Below, one piece after another: positions 34,816 to 44,582 of a DNA stretch of 64,000 nt. Source of the stretch: Hyphomicrobiales bacterium (GTDB lineage Bacteria > Pseudomonadota > Alphaproteobacteria > Rhizobiales > NORP267); contig JAUYJB010000066.1 in assembly GCA_030688605.1 (NCBI GenBank), positions 28,522 through 92,521 of the forward strand. The letters run 5' to 3'. Below the pieces are notes generated by a model. It had not been told where the DNA came from and searched no databases. It saw only the letters and a list, made by a program, of their open reading frames with translations. Both the position numbers and the translations under genes were made by a program. The stretch's first letter is position 1, and each line of letters starts with the position of its first letter.

Positions 34816-35421
34816 TCAGTAGGATGCGCCGCCGGCCCGCAGCTCCTCGGGAACCAGATCGATCGGGATTCCGGCGTTGAGGACGAGGTAGCTCGCCAGC
34901 GCCTCGCGTTCCGCCTGAGTCGTCTTGATCTCGACGTGACTCGGCTTGTTCATGGTGCCGAGCCAATGTTCCGCAGGCCGATCCTGGGTTATCACCACGG
35001 TGATGATGTGGCACGACTGACAGTAGGTCAGCGCCAGATCGCGCCCGTCGCGCGGCAGCACCTTCTCCCAATCCGCCGCGGCGATATCGGCCGGCATCTT
35101 GTCGGCGGGCAGCGGCATGTTGAAGGACAGATAGTCGGCAAGGGTCAGCAGCTCATGCTCCTCGAGCTTTTTCAGGCCGGGCATCGAAGCCGATCGCGCC
35201 TTCAAGTCGTCTAGCCATTCATCGCGGCTGGCGTGCTTGCCGGCCAGGAGCGCCGTCACCTGATCGACCGGTGCACCATCCTCGATGACCTGGGTGAGCA
35301 GCGTCTTCCCACCGGAAGGGATGAACGCGAAAACATCCTCCGTCTCGGCGGTGACGGGCGCCACGGCCCAGGCGCCGAACATGACGGCGGCAAGACAGGC
35401 GATCGCAACAATGACGCGCAT
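34816..35421 (-). CDS. monoheme c-type cytochrome, exported
   Basis: A 201-residue periplasmic protein with a signal peptide (cleavage near TAE) and one heme motif, TYCQSCHIITVVI, near residue 133. The heme lies in the second half and is followed by RPAEHWLGTMNKPSHVEI. Much of the first 120 residues is helical without cofactor motifs. It is a paralogue of the next upstream gene (186 residues): both have the order helical region, (L)PxDGR, CQSCH, QDR. The start is well supported by AAGGAG upstream. Together they may be subunits of one cytochrome complex. Electron donor is unknown; a 2-oxoacid dehydrogenase upstream is one possibility. Confidence 0.8.
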   Translation of the reverse strand: MRVIVAIACLAAVMFGAWAVAPVTAETEDVFAFIPSGGKTLLTQVIEDGAPVDQVTALLAGKHASRDEWLDDLKARSASMPGLKKLEEHELLTLADYLSFNMPLPADKMPADIAAADWEKVLPRDGRDLALTYCQSCHIITVVITQDRPAEHWLGTMNKPSHVEIKTTQAEREALASYLVLNAGIPIDLVPEELRAGGASY

Positions 35422-35455
35422 GCCATGGCTCCTTTTCTTGACGGGACGCGCCCGC

Positions 35456-36016
35456 TCAGAAGCGCAAATCCTCCGGGACGTCTTCGAATTTCATCGGCAT
35501 GTTGATGACCGAATAGTGCGAAAACTCCTCGCGCTCCCGGTCGGTCATCTTCAGTTCGCGGTGGAACGGCGACAGGAACATGTTCCGCCACCCCTGCAGG
35601 TCGCGGTCCTGGGTCAGGTAGCCCGCGAACAGCGAATGGCAGGACTGACACTTGTTCCAGGCGAGTTCACGCCCGTCGGCCGGCAGCTCCTCGGCGATGA
35701 GGCCCGCCTTGGCGGCGGCGACCGCCTCCGACGAAAGCGGCATGTTCAACGCCAGATAGGACGCCAGCGTGCGCATTTCCTTGTCGCCGAGGCCGGTTTC
35801 CCGGGCCTTCAGCATTTCGGCCCAATCGGCCTCGCTCAGGCCGCCGGCGGCCATCTCGATGAGCGCCTCCTCATCGGGCGTTTCGCCGAAGACCTCGACG
35901 AACAGCGTCCTGCCGCCCTTGGGCATGAAGTCGGGACTGAGCTGGGCGAGCGCCGGCGAGAGACCCGTCAGAAGCAGCATCATCGCGGCCAAGCGGAGGA
36001 AACCGGGGACATGCAT
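35456..36016 (-). CDS. monoheme c-type cytochrome, exported (paralogue)
   Basis: A 186-residue periplasmic cytochrome with a signal peptide (cleavage near PALAQ) and one heme motif in WNKCQSCHSLFAGYL. It matches the 34816 gene in layout and in the spacing of LPADGREL before the motif and TQDRD after it. The start codon ATG at 36016 overlaps the stop of the upstream zinc-finger gene by TGATG; AAGGA lies eight bases upstream. A GTG directly before it is the alternative. The paired paralogues likely arose by tandem duplication and could form a heterodimer. Confidence 0.8.
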   Translation of the reverse strand: MHVPGFLRLAAMMLLLTGLSPALAQLSPDFMPKGGRTLFVEVFGETPDEEALIEMAAGGLSEADWAEMLKARETGLGDKEMRTLASYLALNMPLSSEAVAAAKAGLIAEELPADGRELAWNKCQSCHSLFAGYLTQDRDLQGWRNMFLSPFHRELKMTDREREEFSHYSVINMPMKFEDVPEDLRF

Positions 36017-36303
36017 CACGAGGTTCCTTTGCCTTTCATCCTGTCGCGCAACGAAAAAACCGGCACGGTGATCTGGCGAAGCGCCTTTTCCGGCGGAAAT
36101 CCGTCGCCGCGCAAAAGGTCGAGCAGGACCACGGTGGTGTCGTCGTAATATTGCTCGTGGCAGTTCATGCAGACGATGGCCGGGATGTCCTCGATGACGA
36201 CCAGGCGGTCATTGTCCCAGAAAGCCGAGCGTATGGTCTGGGTGCGCAAATCGCTCCCGCCGCAATGGCTGCAGTCCGCCGGCACTTTTTCGTTCGCATC
36301 CAT
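36016..36303 (-). CDS. YgiT/MqsA-type zinc-finger protein
   Basis: A 95-residue protein with two CXXC knuckles (ADCSHCGGS and IVCMNCHEQYYDD), the pattern of YgiT-type zinc fingers, which are found both in MqsA antitoxins and as stand-alone proteins. No HTH domain follows the zinc part and no MqsR toxin is present, so it is not a complete toxin-antitoxin system. The CMNCH segment looks like a heme motif but there is no signal peptide, so it is probably zinc-binding in the cytoplasm. An upstream ATG at 36351 adds 16 residues and is equally possible. It is the first gene after the terminator at 36371-36410. Confidence 0.65.
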   Translation of the reverse strand: MDANEKVPADCSHCGGSDLRTQTIRSAFWDNDRLVVIEDIPAIVCMNCHEQYYDDTTVVLLDLLRGDGFPPEKALRQITVPVFSLRDRMKGKGTS

Positions 36304-36370
36304 GACCTGATCCGATTGTGGATTTTTGGCGAAAAAAGAGGCTGTCGACATGATAAGCCCGATCCGTTGG

Positions 36371-36410
36371 AAGAAAAACCGGGGCGGGCAAGCCCCAAGG
36401 CCCGCCCCGG
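36371..36410 (-). terminator. strong rho-independent terminator after E1 beta
   Basis: A perfect 11-bp stem, CCGGGGCGGGC (36379-36389) with GCCCGCCCCGG (36400-36410), loop of 10. On the minus strand it is followed by TTTTTCTT. It lies 32 bases after the E1 beta stop, so the E1 genes end here unless read-through reaches the cytochrome genes. Confidence 0.85.
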
Positions 36411-36441
36411 CAATGGTTTCGTTACCGGAGAGCCTTGCGGC

Positions 36442-37413
36442 TCAGCCGACCAGCTTCTGCGCCGCCGCGACGACGTGCTCCGCGTTCGGCCGCATCCAGA
36501 CGAACATCTCGGGCGAGGCCGGCGGGGGCGCGTCGGGGAAGGCGATGCGCTTGAACTTGGCGCCGTCCACATTCTCCGCCACGCGCGCGATCACTTCCGC
36601 GCCCGGGCACAGCGTGTAGTAGGACTGGTCGACGGTCAGAAGCCGCTTGGTCTTCTGAACCGACTTAACCAAGGTCTCGGTGTCCATCGGCTTCAGCGAG
36701 CGAAGGTCGATGGCCTCGACCGCCATGCCGTTGCCCTTGAGCTGCTCGGCGGCCTTCATCACCTCCGGCATGCTGGCTCCGGAGCCGACGATGGTAAGGT
36801 CGCTGCCCTCGGTGCGCACCGCCGCCTTGTCGAGCGGCACCTCATATTGCTCGTCGGGCACGTCCTCGCTCAAGTCGCGCAGGCCGGCCGGATAGAGATA
36901 GACCACCGGGTTTGGATCCCGGATCGCCGAAACCATCATGCCCTTGGCGTCGTAGGGCGTCGACGGAATCACCGTCTTCAGCCCCGGAATGTGGGCATAG
37001 TAGGTGTCGATCTCATAGTCCGAATGCTGCCCGGCGAAGCCCGGCGTCTGGCCGGTCATCTCCAGGATGAAGACCACCGGCATCGAAGCCTTGCCGCCGG
37101 TCATGTGACGCAGCTTGCCGGCGTGATTCTGCAGCAGCTGGAAGACCATGCAGTTCCCCTGATAGGGGATGTAGGTGACCGCCGTGATGCCGGCCAAACC
37201 TGAGCCGAGCGTCGCCGCCGCCATCCACATTTCGTCGATGCCGGTGTTGTTGACGCGGATGCGTCCGAACTCCTTCTCCAGATTGATCACCGGCATGCCG
37301 GGGTTGGAAGCCACCGGTGGTGTCAGCTCGAAGAGCCACACCATGTCCTTGCGCTGTCGCATCTCGTACTGGACAGCCTCCAGGACCGAATACATCCAAG
37401 TTTTCTGTGCCAT
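36442..37413 (-). CDS. ThDP-dependent dehydrogenase E1 beta
   Basis: A 323-residue transketolase-like beta subunit. It has the TPP_E1beta layout: an N-terminal domain with FGRIRVNNTGIDEMWMAAATLG and the PYQGNCMVFQLLQNHAGKL helix, GMTGQTPGFAGQHSDYE-like active-site sequence, and a C-terminal transketolase_C domain (EAIDLRSLKPMDTETLVKSV). No signal peptide is visible. The GQHSD motif is that of acetoin/pyruvate dehydrogenase E1. The partner alpha subunit, 66 bases upstream on the same strand, does carry an export signal, so beta could be cotransported. The start follows GAGGAAGG. No E2 (lipoyl acyltransferase) or E3 gene adjoins. Confidence 0.88.
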   Translation of the reverse strand: MAQKTWMYSVLEAVQYEMRQRKDMVWLFELTPPVASNPGMPVINLEKEFGRIRVNNTGIDEMWMAAATLGSGLAGITAVTYIPYQGNCMVFQLLQNHAGKLRHMTGGKASMPVVFILEMTGQTPGFAGQHSDYEIDTYYAHIPGLKTVIPSTPYDAKGMMVSAIRDPNPVVYLYPAGLRDLSEDVPDEQYEVPLDKAAVRTEGSDLTIVGSGASMPEVMKAAEQLKGNGMAVEAIDLRSLKPMDTETLVKSVQKTKRLLTVDQSYYTLCPGAEVIARVAENVDGAKFKRIAFPDAPPPASPEMFVWMRPNAEHVVAAAQKLVG

Positions 37414-37479
37414 TGTCTTGACCTTCCTCTAATCCGCGAATTTCTCGATATCGCGTGCGGGCGAATGTCGCCGAGACGC

Positions 37480-38697
37480 TTAGCCGAACTGCCGGGCAGC
37501 AACGCTGCCCTCGACGAAGACGTTCTTCAAACCGTCTTCCGGCGTGCACATCGGCTGTTCGTCCGCCCAGGCGAAGGCCTCTTTGACCTCCTGTTTGACG
37601 GCGGCTTCGATCTCATCCGCCTTGGCCTGGTCGAGCACGCCCCACCTGATCAGGATGTTGCGGCAGATATCGACCGGGTCCCTGGCCATCCAGGCACGCA
37701 CCTCGCGTTCCGGACGGAACGAGGTGATCGCCAGCGGGTCGTAGCCGAAGGCACCGAGCTCGCCGACCTTGGCGCCCGGAGCGCCCCAATGATTGTAGTA
37801 GCGGTAGGTCTTGGCCTCGATCAGGGTCGGTCCTTCGCCGGCACGCGCCCGCTCGACCGCCTCCTTGGCCGCGTTATAGACCTGCAGCACATCCTGGCCG
37901 TCAACCACGACGCCGGGAATGCGATAGGTCCTTGCGGCATCGGCGATGTCCTCCATCGGGCAGGAGTACGAATAGTGCGCGTACTGGTGATAGAGGTTGT
38001 TTTCCAGCACGTACACGAACGGCAGCTTGAGCAGCGCCGCGTTGTTCAGCGCGCCATGGAAGGCGGGCGTCGCATAGGTACCGTCGCCGCCGAAGTTCAC
38101 GACGACCTGCTTGCTGCCCCTGGCGCGGATGCCGAAGGCGGAGCCGGCGGCCATCACGATGCCCGGACCGATCATGCCGTCGGCGCCCATGAAGCCGACC
38201 GAACTGTCGGCGATGTGCATTTCCCCGGCATAGCCGCCGTTCAGGCCGGTCGCCCGGAAATCATACTCCGCGGCCATCTTCTTGATGTCGACGCCCTTGG
38301 CGACGGCATGTCCGGTCGGCCGGTGCGTGCTGTAGACAAGATCGATTTCTTCAAACGCGCCCTTGTTGTTCAATGCGGCGCATACGCCGGTGGCAACCGC
38401 CTCCTGTCCGGGGTACATGTGGTTGTAGCCCCGATAGCCCGGCTCGGTCAGCATCTTGTCGACGACCGTGCGGTCATACCATCTGATCCGCAGGATCGTC
38501 TGCAACATCTCAACCAGCTTCTCGTCGGATAGATCCTTGGCCCAGAAGCCGATCTCGCCGTCCGCCCAGGCAATATTGGGGGCGAGCGAAATGGCGGCGC
38601 CGGCGCCGGCCAACCCTTTCAGAAAGGTCCGTCGTCCTTCCGATCGAGGCTGATCCGTATTTTCTGTCTGTGGTGAAATCTCCGTCTTGGGGACCAT
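37480..38697 (-). CDS. ThDP-dependent dehydrogenase E1 alpha with Tat signal
   Basis: A 405-residue E1 alpha. The ThDP site is complete: VVNFGGDGTYATPAFHGALN followed by LPFVYVLENN, the GDG-x25-NN motif, and IRARGSKQ before it. Before the domain is a sequence with all features of a twin-arginine signal: R22-R23-T-F-L-K, a hydrophobic, Ala/Gly-rich core (29-43) and an A-W-A cleavage site at 45. Ordinary E1 alpha proteins are cytoplasmic. If real, this is a periplasmic ThDP enzyme, folded with cofactor before export. GGAGG lies eight bases before the ATG. A perfect FNR box is 83 bases upstream. The substrate (pyruvate, acetoin or another 2-oxoacid) cannot be told from sequence by eye. Confidence 0.85.
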   Translation of the reverse strand: MVPKTEISPQTENTDQPRSEGRRTFLKGLAGAGAAISLAPNIAWADGEIGFWAKDLSDEKLVEMLQTILRIRWYDRTVVDKMLTEPGYRGYNHMYPGQEAVATGVCAALNNKGAFEEIDLVYSTHRPTGHAVAKGVDIKKMAAEYDFRATGLNGGYAGEMHIADSSVGFMGADGMIGPGIVMAAGSAFGIRARGSKQVVVNFGGDGTYATPAFHGALNNAALLKLPFVYVLENNLYHQYAHYSYSCPMEDIADAARTYRIPGVVVDGQDVLQVYNAAKEAVERARAGEGPTLIEAKTYRYYNHWGAPGAKVGELGAFGYDPLAITSFRPEREVRAWMARDPVDICRNILIRWGVLDQAKADEIEAAVKQEVKEAFAWADEQPMCTPEDGLKNVFVEGSVAARQFG

Positions 38698-38772
38698 GGC
38701 GTCAGCCTCCAGCTAGTGCGTGCCCCCACGACTGCCAGATTCAAAATATGAGGGCTCGGCCAGCAGTTTTCC

Positions 38773-38786
38773 TTGACCCAGGTCAA
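38773..38786. promoter_or_regulatory. FNR/NarR-type box, perfect
   Basis: TTGACccagGTCAA, a perfect palindrome centred about 82 bases upstream of the E1 alpha start (38697, minus strand). The P-ATPase gene ends at 38830, so the box belongs to the E1 unit. Confidence 0.72.
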
Positions 38787-38829
38787 TTAGCCGCACCTCT
38801 CTTATTGCGGCTCCAAAGTGAAAGCGCGG

Positions 38830-41535
<2,706 letters not shown>

Positions 41536-41600
41536 CGCGGTCGCGACCGATTGATATTCGCCAGCATCCGATAGTCTAGGCCCAAGATCGGGGATATGGA

Positions 41601-41614
41601 TGGACATAGGTCAA
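41601..41614. promoter_or_regulatory. FNR-type box, one mismatch
   Basis: TGGAcataggTCAA; the other strand reads TTGA-CCTATG-TCCA. It is about 72 bases upstream of the chosen P-ATPase start and 33 bases before the divergent DUF1932 gene, so it could serve the former. Confidence 0.45.
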
Positions 41615-41639
41615 GACGCCGGCATTTGGGGAGAGCGGC

Positions 41640-42548
41640 ATGACAAAGGGCATTGAAATCGGATTGTTGCATCCAGGCGCCATGGGCCATGTGGTCGGCG
41701 GATTGGCGGTACGGGCGGGCGCCCGGGTTTCGTGGGTTTCCGAGGGACGAAGCGCCGAGAGCCGGCAACGCGCCGAGAGATGCGGCTTTAGCGATATGGG
41801 CTCGCTGGCCGCCCTGGTGTCCGGGGTGGACATGATCCTGTCCATTTGTCCGCCCGACGCCGCCGTCGATGTCGCCCGCGCGGTGGCCGGCGGAGGCTTT
41901 TCGGGTCTCTATGTTGACGCCAATGCGGTCGCGCCGTCGACGGTTCGCCAGGTCGCATCGATCGTCGAGCAGGGCGGCGGCCGCGTCGTCGACGGCGGGA
42001 TCATCGGACCACCGCCGACGGGCGCCGGGATGACCCGGCTCTACGTCTCGGGAACGGAGACGGATCGGGTGGTGGAATTGTTTGCGGGAACCCCTCTCAA
42101 CGTGGTTGCGATCGCTCGCGAGGTCGGCGCCGCCTCGGCCCTCAAAATGTGCTACGCCGCCTATACGAAGGGCAGCGCCGCGCTCCTCATCGCCATCCGG
42201 GCACTCGCGGCCGCCGAGGGGATCGACCAGACCTTGCTGCAGGAGTGGGCCGTTTCGCAACCCGGCCTCGCCGAGCGGTCGCAACGAAGCGCCAGCCGGA
42301 ACGCCGGCAAGGCCTGGCGCTACGCCGGCGAGATGCGCGAGATCGCCAGGAGTTTTGAGGAGCGAGGTCTGCCCGGCGGCTTCCACCGCGGCGCGGCGGA
42401 CGTCTACGAAGCGCTTGCGCCCTTCAAGAATGCCGAAACCGCCCCCGGCCTCGAAGCGGCGGTGCGGCAATTGCTGGGGTCCCGGAAGAGCCGAGCCGCA
42501 ACCGCCGGGCGCCAACCCGAAACCGGCGTTTCGACGCGCAATAGATGA
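41640..42548 (+). CDS. NAD-binding dehydrogenase with DUF1932 domain
   Basis: A 302-residue protein of the 6-phosphogluconate-dehydrogenase-like superfamily. The N-terminal Rossmann fold is atypical: GLLHPGAMGHVVGGLAVRAG carries a G-x-M-G core, and DMILSICPPDAA marks the middle of the fold. A DUF1932 C-terminal domain starts near VGAASALKMCYAAYTKGSAALL. Family members are thought to reduce or oxidise beta-hydroxyacids. The promoter region is shared with the divergent P-ATPase gene. The substrate is unknown. Confidence 0.82.
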   Translation: MTKGIEIGLLHPGAMGHVVGGLAVRAGARVSWVSEGRSAESRQRAERCGFSDMGSLAALVSGVDMILSICPPDAAVDVARAVAGGGFSGLYVDANAVAPSTVRQVASIVEQGGGRVVDGGIIGPPPTGAGMTRLYVSGTETDRVVELFAGTPLNVVAIAREVGAASALKMCYAAYTKGSAALLIAIRALAAAEGIDQTLLQEWAVSQPGLAERSQRSASRNAGKAWRYAGEMREIARSFEERGLPGGFHRGAADVYEALAPFKNAETAPGLEAAVRQLLGSRKSRAATAGRQPETGVSTRNR

Positions 42549-43010
42549 GCAGCCGAACGGCGTGGTTGGTCTGGCGGGTCGGCCGCACGCCTGTGTTCTC
42601 CCTTGGCAATGGGAACCGTGGGCGATACGCCCGATACGACGTTAGTTTGTAAGTCCAAAAACTATACGGTTTGACTCCTCTTTCAACTTGAATAGGTCGA
42701 TCAAATATGGAGCGTCTTCGATGGCGGGGCCTTGAACCCCGTTTATTGGCGATCGTCGTGTCCGCATTGCTGGCGCCTGCGCCAGCGCGGGTCGCCGTCG
42801 TCATCGGGCCCAAAATGGCATCCGACGCACCCCCGACGGCGGAGAAATTGCGTCCTTGCCAGGCCTTTCCTGGCATATAGGATACCGGCATCCTTCGCCT
42901 GGCATGGCGAATTTGCCGGCACGATCCGGCAGACCAGCCTTGCCGCGGGCGGACCCCAGAACGAGCGCCTCGTCCAGATTTCGGGAGGCTGAACAAAGAC
43001 AGTCCGGGCG
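42549..43010. other. orphan stretch before bfd
   Basis: About 460 bases without an established gene. It holds a possible 57-codon frame (42707-42880, listed separately) and an AT-richer region (42640-42710) that could be a promoter. A second frame (42853-42991) ends ERLVQISGG, but no family is recognised, so a frameshifted or decayed gene is possible. Confidence 0.4.
42707..42880 (+). CDS. possible short exported ORF
   Basis: A 57-codon frame, ATG at 42707 in an AT-rich context, that begins MERLRWRGLEPRLLAIVVSA and continues with LLAPAPARVAVVIG, a run that could act as a signal peptide or membrane segment. There is no clear ribosome site and no similarity I recognise. It may be real, the start of a frameshifted gene, or chance. 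Confidence 0.2.
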   Translation: MERLRWRGLEPRLLAIVVSALLAPAPARVAVVIGPKMASDAPPTAEKLRPCQAFPGI

Positions 43011-43328
43011 ATGATCATCTGCCAGTGCAACATCATTACCGAACGCCGCATCGAGGAGGCGGTCAACCGTCTCCTCGAAGACGATCCCTGGCAGCTGATC
43101 GTCCCGATGCAGGTCTATCATGCCCTAGGAAAAAGCGGACGGTGCCGCGGTTGCTTCCCCAACGTCGTCGACATTACCGCCCGCACGAGGGAAGAGTTTC
43201 ACAAGCGCCGCGGCTTGGCGGATGCAGAATCGATTTCGTTGCTAAACCAGCCTGACCGCGAAAACCCCCGCCTTTCCGCGCGCCGCCGGCCAACCCGGCG
43301 GGCAGGCTCGGGCCGAAGCGCGGCATAA
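43011..43328 (+). CDS. bfd: bacterioferritin-associated ferredoxin
   Basis: A 105-residue [2Fe-2S] protein. The four cluster cysteines are visible: C4 and C6 in MIICQCN, and C45 and C48 in SGRCRGCFP, the Bfd/BFD-like arrangement. It reduces the heme of bacterioferritin to release stored iron. The C-terminal 40 residues are basic and disordered-looking, longer than the 64-residue E. coli Bfd. It lies 85 bases upstream of bfr, as in the classical iron-storage pair. Confidence 0.85.
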   Translation: MIICQCNIITERRIEEAVNRLLEDDPWQLIVPMQVYHALGKSGRCRGCFPNVVDITARTREEFHKRRGLADAESISLLNQPDRENPRLSARRRPTRRAGSGRSAA

Positions 43329-43413
43329 GCGTTATTGATTAGCCTCCTGCTTTGGGCGTAGGGCAGCGATCGCCCAAGTCCGATGTCATTGGCAACCAAG
43401 GAGGGAAATTCCC

Positions 43414-43899
43414 ATGAAAGGCGACAAGAAGATCATCAAACGCTTGAATGAGGCCTTGTTTATGGAGCTTGGCGCCGTCAACCAGTACTGGCTTCACCAC
43501 CGATTGCTCGAAGACTGGGGCTACGCGCTCTTGGCCAAGAAGGAGCGTGAAGAATCGATCGAGGAGATGTGGCACGCCGACAAGATCATTGCGCGGATCA
43601 TTTTCCTCGAAGGCCACCCGAACCTGCAAACGCTCGCGCCCTTGCGCATTGGCCAGAATGTGAAGGAAGTCCTCGAAAGTGACCTAGCCGGGGAACATGA
43701 CGCAAGGAATGCCTACAAGGAATCGCGCGCAATCTGCCGGGACCTTGGCGACTATGTCAGCATGCATCTTTTCGAGGAGCTGCTCGCCGACGAGGAAAGC
43801 CATATCGATTTCCTCGAGACGCAGCTCGAACTCCTGAACAAGATCGGCGAAGAGCTTTTCGGCCAGCTCAATGCGGCCTCGGCAAACAAGGCGGAGTGA
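43414..43899 (+). CDS. bfr: bacterioferritin
   Basis: A 161-residue 24-mer iron-storage subunit. It aligns throughout with E. coli Bfr: [15 protein letters not shown], the ferroxidase residues E18, E51 and H54 in [14 protein letters not shown], the heme-ligand methionine M52, [10 protein letters not shown], and the C-terminal [10 protein letters not shown] (E127, H130). Iron is oxidised and stored in the cytoplasm, and released through Bfd, encoded just upstream. The start follows GGAGGG. Confidence 0.93.
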   Translation: MKGDKKIIKRLNEALFMELGAVNQYWLHHRLLEDWGYALLAKKEREESIEEMWHADKIIARIIFLEGHPNLQTLAPLRIGQNVKEVLESDLAGEHDARNAYKESRAICRDLGDYVSMHLFEELLADEESHIDFLETQLELLNKIGEELFGQLNAASANKAE

Positions 43900-43954
43900 C
43901 GGCCGCGGAGACGCGATCCGGCAAGGCCGAATTGAATTGAGCACGGACCGCGAC

Positions 43955-44257
43955 GCGAACCTTACGGCGTGCGGCAACGCCGCCCTGTCGAGCGCGGTCG
44001 CCCGCAACGACCATCTGCCGTTCGCCTCGATCAGGTCGCTTGCGGTCGATCTCAGCGCCCTCGATGTCGAATTCCGCAGGCTGAACCTCGCCCACCTGCA
44101 GCACCATCTGATCTTCGATGCCATCGACAAGGGGCAGGGAGCCCGCGCCGAGGCCATCATGCGCGAACACGCCTACGCGGCGGTTCAGTACCTGGAATTG
44201 TTTACCGGCTCGAAGATCGGAATGCATCAAGTGACCTTCATACCCGCAGCCGAATGA
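43955..44257 (+). pseudogene. C-terminal fragment of a GntR-family regulator (FCD domain)
   Basis: About 100 residues that match the end of the FCD ligand-binding domain of GntR regulators: the ACGNAALSSAVARNDHLPFA block, LNLAHLQHHLIFDAIDKGQG, and ARAEAIMREHAYAAV. The N-terminal winged helix and the first FCD helices are absent; upstream in the same frame lies only out-of-family sequence next to bfr. It is a truncated, probably non-functional gene. A 35-bp repeat follows 19 bases later. Confidence 0.65.
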
Positions 44258-44275
44258 TGTCATTGGGTCGGCCCC

Positions 44276-44310
44276 AGAGCGGTTCATGGTTATAGGGAAC
44301 CATTTGACCG
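44276..44310. repeat. 35-bp direct repeat, copy 1
   Basis: A 35-bp sequence that recurs exactly at 63805-63839 in the same orientation. It starts AGAGCGG and ends TTTGACCG, and contains the palindrome ATGGTT-atagg(g)-AACCAT. It lies right after the GntR fragment and just before the por-nar block. Confidence 0.85.
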
Positions 44311-44582
44311 ATGCCGACCGAAAGTCGGGCCCCGTGCCTGTTGGAGATGAAATCCGAACATCGCGATGTCGCAAACCGGCGCCGACCGGCTCGACGTTGA
44401 CATGCTCGACAGCACGGACCTGCCATCTGGCTGGCGCATCCTTGTTCAAGGACAGGCGCTTTCAGCCGTCCGTGACGCTCGCGGCAAGGAAGGACCGCTC
44501 CGTCAATCGGCCGGAGACGACCGGTCATCGGGGTTGCGACGGGATCGCCGCAAGCATGCGGTAAGAAAGACGGGCAGCCCCG

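Noticed and set aside
36016..36303. YgiT protein as part of an MqsRA toxin-antitoxin pair
   Set aside because: No toxin gene adjoins and no HTH domain follows the zinc knuckles.
36016..36303. CMNCH in the YgiT protein as a heme motif
   Set aside because: No signal peptide and the surrounding pattern is that of a zinc knuckle.
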